NCBI GenBank assembly: GCA_913057905.1
Contig: CAJXPB010000001.1
Span: 1 to 64,000, forward strand
Direction of reading: 5' to 3'
DNA length: 64,000 bases
Source of the DNA: an uncultured Pseudomonadota bacterium
Lineage (GTDB): Bacteria > Myxococcota_A > Bradymonadia > Bradymonadales > Bradymonadaceae
Below are positions 25,703 to 35,700 of the stretch, one piece after another. The translations under genes and the position numbers were made by a program. Below the pieces are notes generated by a model. It saw only the letters and a program-made list of their open reading frames with translations. It ran no database searches and was not told the DNA's origin. The stretch's first letter is position 1. Each line of letters begins with the position of its first letter.

Positions 25703-28486
25703 TCATAGTGACGCAGCAACCCTCCGCGAAAACTCCTGCTGAATAATGTCGAAAGTCACCGTGTGGTGGAACTCGGGCGCTTTAACTACTAACCCCGCCT
25801 CGCTTCCAAGCGCATCCGCTACGTTGCCCTCATCCCGTAATCTGTTGGTCAGGGCCCAGACGCTCCGAAGCCACTGTGTCTGGATTCGAGGGTCTTTGCT
25901 ACCGTTGCACTGTGACTCGACCTCCCGAAGTAATGCGTCTTTCCGCTCTTCATCGACCTCCGGAAATTTGAATACCAGGTCGAGTTTCGCCTCGGCGACC
26001 ACTTCAATGAGTGCATTGGAGGTCGACCCGCTAAATTCTTGAATTATCTGTTCGTTGGCCTGACATATTTTTTCGTTGTCCGCAGTCAGTTCCGCAAGTG
26101 CGAGGCGAGCCTTAGCTACGTGCGCCAGTACTCCCGGTTCGTCCTCGTCGCCAAATTTACCGATGACCTTAGAGAATTGCTCTTCGGCCAGTTCCTGTCT
26201 TCCTTCGCTTCGGTGCAGATTCCCAATATTGAACGTGACAGCCGCTAAAGGCTCTAGAGTACCGAGCGCGTCCTCCGATATCTCAAACGCACGTTCATAG
26301 GTCCGGAGCGCTTGCCCTTCCCTATCCATTTGTTCCAAGAGAAATCCTGCGTTCTGCCATATTCGTGCTTTGAGAGCAGGACGCAATGTGACGGACTGAT
26401 CCAGATAATCGGTGAGGCGTTGTGCGATTCGGAGTGCAGATTTGTTGTCCCCTGCGTTGGAGATCGTCAGGGACATGCTGTGGGCGAAGTCAATTGCATC
26501 AGCCAGCAAATCGGCAGCCCACTGCTCGGCTTCTTCAAGGAGTTCAATCACGAGTTCAGCCGCCCCTTCTCTGTCTCCATAGGAGAGCTTCGCCTTAGCC
26601 TTCCGTGAAATGGTTTTTCCAAATGACTCACGAAAGACTGGTTCGTCGGATGCAATTGAAATGAGGTCATTTGAGTAGCTGATTGATTCACCGAATTCGC
26701 ATGCTTCGAGTGCAAGTCCGCTAAGGCCGCGCAGGGCGCGCACTTTGGAGAACTGGCGCACGTAATGAGTGGGCGCGTCCGAAGCTTCATCAATAATCAG
26801 CTCATATTGCTTCCGCGCAGTTTCCAGTTGGCCGGAGGTCCGATCGTGGTATGCGGCGTTATTTCGGATGGCGAATCGCGCCTGGAACTCCTCTCTGTCC
26901 AGGTCTTCCGGCGGAACTCCTTCCAACCAATCGACGGCACTCCTTGCTTGGGCAACATCGTCCATCTGGCCATAGAGCGACTGAAGATAAGAGACACGCC
27001 GATGGAAATTGTCAGACCTTTTCGTTGGGTCCCGACTCCCCTTTGGAGGAAGTATGTGTAGGATGTGTTCCACCGCCTCCCTCAGTTTGCCGTTAGCCTG
27101 AAGAGCTCTCGCAAGTTCGACCTTCCACTGATTTCTCATTGGCGAAGGCTTGAGCTCGGCCAACACAGAATTAGCGAATGTGATTGCATCCGCTGGGGAA
27201 AGGATATCTGTGGGAGACGAGGCCGACGCAAAAGGTATTACTGAATCTTGGCCCTTTCGAGCTTGAGCAGTCTGAATAACGTAGTCGCACAGGGGTACAA
27301 TTACGCCAGCTACTTGCAGGAGAATTCTCTCCGCGCCCGACCGTTCCAAGGCCTCCCAGCGACTCAACTCATCAATTCCGATGGGGATCTCTAACTCATC
27401 GTGAGCACCTCCGAGCTTATTCGCGTAGTCGCGGACCACTTCCAGCGTATTCAGGCTGGGCTTGCCCGGTCCAAGATCGAGCACCCTCGCACCCAGTGCT
27501 TTCTGCAGATCGACAAGAGATTGCCCTTCGTGGTGTCGAATGACGGAGAGTTCTGGGGTGCGCATTTTCACCCCTTCATGGCCCGCGATTTCTTCAGGTA
27601 GCCAATCGCCGAGTGATACGAACACAGGAAGTCCGATGTCGAAGGTGCGAGCGAGCCGAAAAAGGAGTGCATTCTCTCGATCAAAATTTAGAAGTTTTCG
27701 CAGAGTGACCGAGAGCGGCTCCGTCGCGGGAGAGAACCCATTTCGGATATCTCTCATCTGCTGCTCGATGTTCATGCGAGCAGATCGCAGATCCTCAATT
27801 TGTTCTGCTTGGGATGGAACCCTCGTACCTTCGCTGGCCTCCTTTGTAGACCGTAACTTTTTCGCCATGTGTTCTCTGCGCTGCACCACTGTCTCCTCAC
27901 ACGCGTCCTCGGCTTCCTCATCCGCCCATGAGAAACTTCCAAAGGGGTCGATTTGGTCACCAAGCCGCAATAAGATAGCTTCAGAATCAAGTTCGTCGTT
28001 GATTCTTCGGGTATTCAGCCACACCTGGGGGGCCTCTTCTCCCTGATCAACTGAAATGATGAGCGGACCCGATTTGGAGCTGAAATCAACCGGAGGTGTT
28101 ACGAGGGGGTTCGATGCAGATTCTTCTGAGTCGCTGAGAACGTTGACTTCAATGCTCCCATCCTGTCTTCCCACCACTTCTGCACCATCGCCATCGGAGG
28201 GTGGTACTTTCGCTAGGGTCGTTTCATGACGCGGTGGCCACTCTTCAATGTAAATCACTTGGACGAATGGAAGGCGTTTGCCCGTCATATGGTTCCCCGT
28301 GCAACTTAGCGGGTTATCCGGTTCTGATACCCGATACCCTAGGCCAGTGCACTGCCTAGGACAACTGAAAAGGCCGAGCGAGACGCGAATTCGCGAAGTG
28401 TTAGATTCTATTTCGATCATCGGGACACCGGCTGGGATCACCAGGAGGCCCGCAACCTTGACCATCACTCGCGAGGTCTCACACAC
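25703..28486 (-). CDS. 927-residue TPR-rich protein, divergent to pglW
   Basis: The C-terminal half (about residues 440-900) is a chain of helical hairpins with TPR-like spacing (examples: LRTYERAFEISEDALGTLEP, VTFNIGNLHRSEGRQELAEE). The N-terminus contains a Cys-containing segment (VSLGLFSCPRQCTGLGYRVS), then an acidic linker. A middle domain with GLPVFVSLGDWLPEEI is not recognised. No signal peptide is convincing. The start is uncertain: GTG 28486, ATG 28465 or ATG 28420, none with a good ribosome site. It is transcribed away from pglW with only 44-110 bases between starts, so shared regulation and a role with the BREX locus are plausible. It could equally be an independent signalling protein. 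Confidence 0.75.
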   Translation of the reverse strand: MCETSRVMVKVAGLLVIPAGVPMIEIESNTSRIRVSLGLFSCPRQCTGLGYRVSEPDNPLSCTGNHMTGKRLPFVQVIYIEEWPPRHETTLAKVPPSDGDGAEVVGRQDGSIEVNVLSDSEESASNPLVTPPVDFSSKSGPLIISVDQGEEAPQVWLNTRRINDELDSEAILLRLGDQIDPFGSFSWADEEAEDACEETVVQRREHMAKKLRSTKEASEGTRVPSQAEQIEDLRSARMNIEQQMRDIRNGFSPATEPLSVTLRKLLNFDRENALLFRLARTFDIGLPVFVSLGDWLPEEIAGHEGVKMRTPELSVIRHHEGQSLVDLQKALGARVLDLGPGKPSLNTLEVVRDYANKLGGAHDELEIPIGIDELSRWEALERSGAERILLQVAGVIVPLCDYVIQTAQARKGQDSVIPFASASSPTDILSPADAITFANSVLAELKPSPMRNQWKVELARALQANGKLREAVEHILHILPPKGSRDPTKRSDNFHRRVSYLQSLYGQMDDVAQARSAVDWLEGVPPEDLDREEFQARFAIRNNAAYHDRTSGQLETARKQYELIIDEASDAPTHYVRQFSKVRALRGLSGLALEACEFGESISYSNDLISIASDEPVFRESFGKTISRKAKAKLSYGDREGAAELVIELLEEAEQWAADLLADAIDFAHSMSLTISNAGDNKSALRIAQRLTDYLDQSVTLRPALKARIWQNAGFLLEQMDREGQALRTYERAFEISEDALGTLEPLAAVTFNIGNLHRSEGRQELAEEQFSKVIGKFGDEDEPGVLAHVAKARLALAELTADNEKICQANEQIIQEFSGSTSNALIEVVAEAKLDLVFKFPEVDEERKDALLREVESQCNGSKDPRIQTQWLRSVWALTNRLRDEGNVADALGSEAGLVVKAPEFHHTVTFDIIQQEFSRRVAASL

Positions 28487-28530
28487 TGGAGCTCGCTCTG
28501 AGGTTTTTCACGGCATTGTGTGGGCTCTAA
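28487..28530. promoter_or_regulatory. Divergent promoter region of the TPR gene and pglW
   Basis: Two divergent long genes start within about 44-110 bases of each other, so their promoters must overlap or lie inside the TPR gene's apparent 5' end. I cannot point to convincing -35/-10 boxes or an operator palindrome. Confidence 0.35.
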
Positions 28531-31500
28531 ATGAACGACGCCAACTGGCACGAATTTGCTGAAGCGGAATCGGCCCGCGACCGGACCGCCCTCTCCTATC
28601 TACGGGACGAACTCCCGGGCTACGAGCCTGTCTCTGCCTGGGTAAACTTCCGCTTTCTACCCTTGGAAGGCGGATTCTTCGATTGTGACGCGTTGATTTG
28701 CTCTCGGCGCGGGTTCTTTTTGGTCGAGCTGGCGCCGTACGGCGGCTATCTGAACTTGCAGCGGGAGACGTGGGAGCAGCTCAAGCAGAATGAAGAAGTC
28801 GAGGTATTCGAGAATCCCGTCCTAAAGGCTCAGCAGAAGGCGACGGCGTTGCGGGAGCTTCTTGAGGTGGAGCTGCCCTCTTCTTTCAACGCGCCGCCAA
28901 TCGACCCGCTTGTCTTTTTGAGTCACCCTGACGTTGAGGTCGATGCCGATTCAGACGCGCTGGACAACATCGCGTTCCACGAAGACATCGGGCGTGCGCC
29001 GACGGTCTTTGACGCTATCATTGAGGCTGAGGGCCCAGGTATTTCGGGGCTTCGGTCAAAGGCAGACGTCACGCCTGTCATGCGGGACCGCGTGGGTCAG
29101 GCGTTGGAGCGTTCCGGCATCGAAGGTTCCAGGAAGCACATCAAGATTCGGGATTGGCGGCTCGGCGACTTGTTGGACAGCGGGCCGCGCTACCAGGACT
29201 TCGAGGCGAAGCATGCGTCCCGAGATGAAGTCCGCCGAGCGAGGGTGTTCCGGCTGCCGAAGGGAGCCTCCGACGACCAGCTTGAGCGCATTCAGGAGGC
29301 GGCGCGTCGTGAGTTCGAGTTGCTGCAGGAGCTCGACCACGATGGCATCTTGAAAGCGCGCGAGCACATCGGGCACGAAACGCGGCCGACAATTCTGTTT
29401 GATACGCCTGAGGGTGCTGAAAGGCTCGATCATGTGGTGGAGTCGGGCCGCAGTGAGCTGAGCAGCCGCAAACGCTTGGACCTGATTGAATCGATCGGCG
29501 AGTCGCTGGCCTACGCCCATGGACACAACGTCATTCACCGAGCGCTGGGTCCGCACAGCGTGCTGGTGATGGCGGATGACCAGGGTGGGCCTCCTGCCCG
29601 GCTCTTTAACTGGCACACGGCCCGGCAAGAGGAAGGCGAAACCGGGACCAGCCACGTCGAAAACTATCTGAACAAGACGTCGCAGTTCTTTCTGGCCCCG
29701 GAGCTCAATCAGACGCCGGAGGTCGATGAGACTGCTGATATATTCGGCCTGGGCGCCCTGACCTACTTTCTGTTCACTGGTGAGCCGCCGGCTCGCGCTC
29801 CGCAGCAGTTCATCAGCAAGCTGGCAGACAAGGGCGGCCTGCGAATCTCCGCCGTCGACGACACGGTCCCAAACGAACTCGACGATTTAGTCTACGAAGC
29901 AACGCGAGTCGCGCCGTCGAGTCGCGTTCCGACGGTCGACGAGTTTCTGAAGGGCCTTGAGTCGGCACGCAAAGCCGTGCTGGGCGCCAATCCCACGTCG
30001 CCGGAAGACCCGCTCGAAGCCCAGCCTGACGACCAACTCGCCGGCCGCTGGAAAGTAATTCGACGACTGGGCAGCGGTTCTACCTCGACTGCGTTCTTGG
30101 CGGAGGATTCCGACGGCTCGCAGGTCGTATTGAAAATCGCGAACGACGAGTCCCACGAAAACCGGCTGAAGTCAGAAGCCGAAGCGCTCGCAAGGTTCGA
30201 CGACCCGCAAATCGTCGACCTGTTGGAGACGACTTCCATCGGCGGGCGAAAGACGCTGGTTCTGCAGTATGCCGGTGAGTCGCTGCGCCAAGAGCTGCGT
30301 GACCGCTCCGCTCTGAGTTTGGACGAACAACGTCGGTTCGGAGAGGACATCGGTCACATTTTGCGAGCGCTGGAGTCCGAAGGCGTGTTCCACAAGGACT
30401 TCAAGCCAGCAAACCTGGGTCATGGCCAGGTTGAGACCAATCGCGGCCCCAACCGGCTGCTCCTCTTCGACTTCTCGCTCCACGATGTGGACTTGGACCG
30501 AGTCGAAGTGGGTACTCGCGCGTACCGTGACCCGTTCCTGCAAGAACGCGACCGATGGGACGCCGCGGCGGACCGTTATTCAGCCGCGATGGTCCTCTAC
30601 GAGATGGTGACTCAAAGGCTGCCAACATGGGGTGACGGCCGAAGCAATCCGGCGTTCGATGCCCAAGCGGAGCTCCATCTGGACGCGGAGCGTTTCCCTG
30701 CGTCCGTTCGTGACGATTTGACCGACTTCTTCCGCTCCGCACTTGCGCGAGACGTCGAGGACCGGTTCGACACGGCCGACGACATGCTCGAGGCCTGGAA
30801 GGAGGTCTTCCGGCAGACCGTCCACACGGAAGACGACGAACTGACGCTGAGCGAAGCCACGCCGGAGACCCCGCTGAGTTCGCTGGGCGTCAGCGAGGCG
30901 GCCCGAGACATCCTGGACGACCTCGGGGTCACCAATGTGCGCGAGCTCCTCTCGAACCACAGCAATGTGTACCAGTTTAAAGAGGGAGCCGGCGGGCAGG
31001 TTCGGTCAGAAATTCTCAGGCTTCGCGACCAACTCGCCTCGATCTTTCCGAGTCTGGATGTCTCCCAGCACAGCGAAGAGGAAGACAAGCCCGATTCCGT
31101 CGACGACTACTCCGTCGACGACATCCTCGACAACGTCCAGAACGAACCCAAGGACTTCGAGTACAAGGTCAGCTACGGCGAGCTGATCGCGGAAGTTCTG
31201 CAGATGGATGACGCGGACCGCGCCCTTCCCTGGGCCCGTACCATGACGATCGCGTCAGAACTCGGTTTGAATACCGTCGAAATCAACGAGCTGCTGAACG
31301 TTCTTCGCCAAGGCTGGCAGCGCAAGCGATCCCTGAAGAGCCTGCGCGACGACTTGGTTCGCATCATCGACAAATCCGGTGGCGCGATGGTTGACCGCGA
31401 CCTGGCGGCGGCGGTTCTCTGGGAAAAGGGATCCCTTAAAGATGACCAGAATTCCCGCATGGCTCGTGCATCGGCCATCACGCGGGCGGCGGTCGAAGCG

Positions 31501-32691
31501 GAGCTCGCAGCCGAGGAGCCGCGGCTGTCCTTGCTGCGCGTCGGAGGCCATGCCGGTGGTCCCCCAGCCGTCTTCGTGGGCACGGATTCCGACCTCATGG
31601 AACTGCTGCCGGAGCTCGGCGACTGCGCTGACGAAGTCGCAAGCCAGACACCACTCGCCTCTTCGGCACGAGCGTACACGTCACTTTTGGAGTGCTTGAA
31701 AAAAGGCGGTGTCGACGCCCTGCCCAAACACGAGCTTCTGACTCTGGCGGCCGCAGCCAGCGAAGAGGCAGCACTTTCGCACCGCGAAGAACTCTACCCC
31801 GTGGGAATGGACCCGGTACGGGCCATCAAACTCACCGGCAATCTGCTCAGGCGCCGGTCGCCGCTGAAGACGAATGAGATTCATGACATCGTCTCAGAAC
31901 ACTACCCCCAAGCGGGGCAGCTCCCGGAATCTGCCACCGAGCTCGAAGACCTCATTCAACAAGCCGACGTCGGCCTTGAGTACGACCCGTCGCAGGACGA
32001 GGGGCGCGGCGCCTTCATTCCCAAGACTTCGGCCGACGGTTCCAGCCCTGCGATGACGCGCACCTCGGCTGTCTCCAGCGGCACATACCACAGTCGCCTC
32101 ACACCGGCCGACCGGGACGACCGTTGTCGGGAGTTTACGCACCAGGCGAGTATTCGCGCCCGACAGGATGACTTCTTTGTAGTCACCGTGAGTAAGACCT
32201 ACGCGCGGCGTGCCGAAGAGTGGTTGGCAGCCGAGTACGACTTGGAGGTCTGCTCTGTCGACGACGTGGTCCTGGATATCCTTCGGGAGCGGACCAATAA
32301 GCAGAGTATCGATTGGTCCTTCTTCTTGTCGGTCGACGCTCCAGACGCCGACGATGGCGACCGGAACACACTCGGCATCTTTCTGCGCCAGCAGGTCATA
32401 GAGGCGTTAGAAGAGAGGCTCATGGACCAAGGGGAGCGAGTCCTTTACACCAATCTCGGGCTTCTGGGTCGCTGGAACGAACTGGCGAACACGATGAAGA
32501 TTGTCGAAAGGTTGCGGTCCAGAACTCGTGACGAGGGCCCGGAGCTGGCATGGCTACTCATTCCGTCCGACCGGCAGCAGAAGTTGCCCACCATTGCAGA
32601 TGTGGCGGTGCCCGTGGACCGCGGCGATTTCAAGAGATTTCCGCGTGACCTGGTCGAGAGGCCCGAGTCAGTCGCCAATCTGCAGGATTGA
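28531..32691 (+). CDS. pglW: BREX type 2 serine/threonine kinase PglW
   Basis: PglW is the kinase of the Pgl/BREX-2 phage-defence system. At about residues 28-140 there is a NERD-like nuclease-related domain (FDCDALICSRRGFFLVELAP) in which the usual Lys of the E-x-K pair is absent. A first kinase-like domain (about 230-480) has HRALGPHSVLV, without the catalytic Asp, so it is a pseudokinase. A second (about 505-765) has a Gly-rich loop (LGSGSTSTAF), a VVLKIAN lysine, HKDFKPANLG and DFS in place of DFG, and is probably active. A helix-hairpin-helix-like segment lies at about 785-850, followed by a long C-terminal region. It is first in the plus-strand series and precedes pglX by 34 bases. Confidence 0.9.
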   Translation: MNDANWHEFAEAESARDRTALSYLRDELPGYEPVSAWVNFRFLPLEGGFFDCDALICSRRGFFLVELAPYGGYLNLQRETWEQLKQNEEVEVFENPVLKAQQKATALRELLEVELPSSFNAPPIDPLVFLSHPDVEVDADSDALDNIAFHEDIGRAPTVFDAIIEAEGPGISGLRSKADVTPVMRDRVGQALERSGIEGSRKHIKIRDWRLGDLLDSGPRYQDFEAKHASRDEVRRARVFRLPKGASDDQLERIQEAARREFELLQELDHDGILKAREHIGHETRPTILFDTPEGAERLDHVVESGRSELSSRKRLDLIESIGESLAYAHGHNVIHRALGPHSVLVMADDQGGPPARLFNWHTARQEEGETGTSHVENYLNKTSQFFLAPELNQTPEVDETADIFGLGALTYFLFTGEPPARAPQQFISKLADKGGLRISAVDDTVPNELDDLVYEATRVAPSSRVPTVDEFLKGLESARKAVLGANPTSPEDPLEAQPDDQLAGRWKVIRRLGSGSTSTAFLAEDSDGSQVVLKIANDESHENRLKSEAEALARFDDPQIVDLLETTSIGGRKTLVLQYAGESLRQELRDRSALSLDEQRRFGEDIGHILRALESEGVFHKDFKPANLGHGQVETNRGPNRLLLFDFSLHDVDLDRVEVGTRAYRDPFLQERDRWDAAADRYSAAMVLYEMVTQRLPTWGDGRSNPAFDAQAELHLDAERFPASVRDDLTDFFRSALARDVEDRFDTADDMLEAWKEVFRQTVHTEDDELTLSEATPETPLSSLGVSEAARDILDDLGVTNVRELLSNHSNVYQFKEGAGGQVRSEILRLRDQLASIFPSLDVSQHSEEEDKPDSVDDYSVDDILDNVQNEPKDFEYKVSYGELIAEVLQMDDADRALPWARTMTIASELGLNTVEINELLNVLRQGWQRKRSLKSLRDDLVRIIDKSGGAMVDRDLAAAVLWEKGSLKDDQNSRMARASAITRAAVEAELAAEEPRLSLLRVGGHAGGPPAVFVGTDSDLMELLPELGDCADEVASQTPLASSARAYTSLLECLKKGGVDALPKHELLTLAAAASEEAALSHREELYPVGMDPVRAIKLTGNLLRRRSPLKTNEIHDIVSEHYPQAGQLPESATELEDLIQQADVGLEYDPSQDEGRGAFIPKTSADGSSPAMTRTSAVSSGTYHSRLTPADRDDRCREFTHQASIRARQDDFFVVTVSKTYARRAEEWLAAEYDLEVCSVDDVVLDILRERTNKQSIDWSFFLSVDAPDADDGDRNTLGIFLRQQVIEALEERLMDQGERVLYTNLGLLGRWNELANTMKIVERLRSRTRDEGPELAWLLIPSDRQQKLPTIADVAVPVDRGDFKRFPRDLVERPESVANLQD

Positions 32692-32725
32692 TTCTTAGTT
32701 TGGTTAGCTTTTTCGAGGGGAATGT

Positions 32726-35700
32726 ATGGAATTGTCCGACGACGAGATTTCAGAATATCGTCAGCTTACGTCTGACCTTCAGCAGGACCTACAGCAGCAA
32801 ATCGATGCGGACGAGGAACTCGAATCTGCGCTGAGGGACTCTTGGAAGACCGCACAGGAGAAGGACCGTACGGGGGACAATTTCAGCGACTGGCGTGACC
32901 GCTACACCGACCAAGTTGCCGTCGGTTGGGTGCTGACGAGCGTCTTTGTTCGCTACCTGGAGGACAACGGTCTGGTCGAACGCTGGCTGGCCGGGAGCCA
33001 ATCGGGTGGCGCGGCAGATACAGTGGCTGACAACGAGCGGTGGTATTTCAAACAGAACCCCACCGACTCCGAGGCTGACTACCTTCTGCACATCTTCGGG
33101 CGCCTGGCCGACATGCCGGCCGGAGAGCTTTTTGGCGGGGAACGCAACCCGCTCTATCGGCTTCCAATTAGCGGTGACGCGGCGCAGGAGCTCATCGACT
33201 TCTTTCGGGCTACTGATGCCGACACTGGCGAGCTACACCGAGATTTTTCCGAGGCCGGATCGCAGACCCGTTTTTTGGGCGACCTCTACCAGGACCTGTC
33301 GACTGACGCTCGCAAGCGCTACGCCCTGCTGCAGACGCCGGATTTCGTCGAACAATTTATTTTGGAACACACCCTCACGCCGGCACTCGAAGACTTCGGG
33401 CTTTTCCTCGACCCCGAGGCAGAGCGGAACGAGGGCGACGACCGCGGGTTTCGGTTCATCGACCCGACCTGCGGTTCAGGACACTTCCTGCTGGGCGGGT
33501 TTAGACGGATTCTGGAGCGACTGCGGGACAAGTACCCGTCAAAGCCGCAGTCGATGCTTGTGCGGCGAGCATTGGAGACGGTGCACGGTGTAGATCTGAA
33601 TCCATTTGCCGTCTCAATTTCCCGGTTTAGGCTGTTGGCCGCCGCGATTCACGAGCTGGATGGAGACGGTCCGCCGGAGTTGAAGTCGGCGCCTAAATTG
33701 CCACTCCAGGTGGGCGTTGGCGATTCACTCATTCACGGTTCCTTCTTTCCCCGTATTGACACCGATAAGACAGTAAATCAGCGGCAACTGGAGCTGGACC
33801 GATTTCGATGGGACGATCGTTTTTCGACGGAGGACTCAGATCTCATCTTCGGCTCCCGCAACGGAGGAAGCAAGGATCGTGAGGCTGGGATTCTCATGCA
33901 GCAATACCATGCAGTGGTCGGAAATCCTCCCTATATCCGTCCTAAGGGCACCAAGGACGAAGGCCCAAATTCACTCTACCGAGAATTTTATGCATCTTGC
34001 CACGGAAAGTTCTCGATGGTCTGTCCATTTTACGAACGATTCTGGCAATTGGGCATCGATAAAGGCCGTTCCACCTACGATGCGGCTGGTTATATTGGGG
34101 CCATTGTATCTAATAACTTCATCAAAAGGTCCTTTGGAACTGCGCTTGTTGAAAAAATTATACCTCAAACAGATTTAACCCACGTGATCGACACATCGGG
34201 GGCATACATTCCCGGTCACGGTACTCCTACCGTCATGCTCCTCGGAAGAAACCAAGAGCCCCGCCTAAACGAAGTTCGAGCGGCCCTTGGCATTCGAGGT
34301 GAACCTTCTACGCCAGATGATCCTGCCAACGCGAAAGTTTGGTCGGCGATCCGCGATCATATTGGTTCCCCGGGCTTCGAAAATGACTTTATTACTATCG
34401 CAGACAAACAACGCAGTCTCTTCGAGGAGCATCCATGGTCGCTTCGAGGAGGTGGTGTTCTTGAGGCGAAGTCAATCGTGGACGATGATTCGACTGAGAG
34501 ACTGGGTGGCTTGACTGCGGAACTGGGAATTTCAGCAGTTACGGGTGAAGATGACGTATTTTGCCGTGATTCCAAGTTAGGCCTTCACAGGGCGAACGTG
34601 CCGCGCTCCAAGGAACTAGTGGAGGGCGAAATCGTGCGGAGTTGGTGCCTTGGCCAGCCAACCGACACAATTTGGACTTATGGAAGTGATATGGAGGTTC
34701 TTTCTGGTCCCGAGGGAAAGAAACTCAAGAACATGTTATGGCGTTTCAGGGCCAGAATCTCCCGTCGAAAGCAATTTGGTACGCCAATGCTTCAGAAGGG
34801 CCTCGAGTGGTTTGAGTGGCAGGAATTCTATCGGAACAAGTTCCGCAATCCGCTCACCATCACCTTCGCTTTCGTCGCCACGCACAATCACTTCGTTCTG
34901 GACCGGGGCGGCAAGGTATTTAATCGTTCCGCCCCCGTCATCAAACTCCCGGAGGAGGCCGACGAGGAAGCCCACCTCGAACTCCTCGGCCCCCTGAACA
35001 GCTCAACCGGCTGCTTCTGGATGAAGCAGACTTTCTACGGCAAAGAAGGAGGTCGTGTAGGCGCCTGGGATGATCGTTATGAGTATGCTGGAACCGGCAT
35101 GGAAGAGTTTCCGCTGCCAACGCAACGCCCCCTGGCCGTCCCATCGAGACTCGACACACTTGGCCAAACACTCTCCCAATACCGGCCCCAGACCATCGCC
35201 AAACGGGAACTTCCTGACTCAGAAAATCTGGAGCAGGCCAAAAACGACCGAATCGAGACCCTTCGGAAAATGATCCCACTCCAGGAGGAGCTCGACTGGC
35301 AAATGTACGGGCTCTACGGCCTGTCGGAGGACCCGCCGATGGCCGAGGATTTCTACGGAGACGAGGCACTCGACAACCTGCCGAAGGTGAAGCTCGGCGA
35401 ACGTGCTTTCGAGATCGTCTTGGCGCGGAAAATGGAGCGTGGCGACGTCGATACAACCTGGTTTGAACGCCACGGTTCGACACCGCGCACAGATATCCCC
35501 GACCGGTGGCCTCAGTGGTACCAAGACCTCGTCCAAGCGCGAATCGACCGCATCGACGGGAACGATGATTTGCGCGACCGATTCGTCAAGCTCATCGAGG
35601 CGCCGGAGTTCAAACGCCGCTGGAACCTGGATGACTGGGAAGACCTGGAAGAAGACGCCCTGTGGAATTGGATGGGCAACCGGCTGGAGACGCCGCGTTA

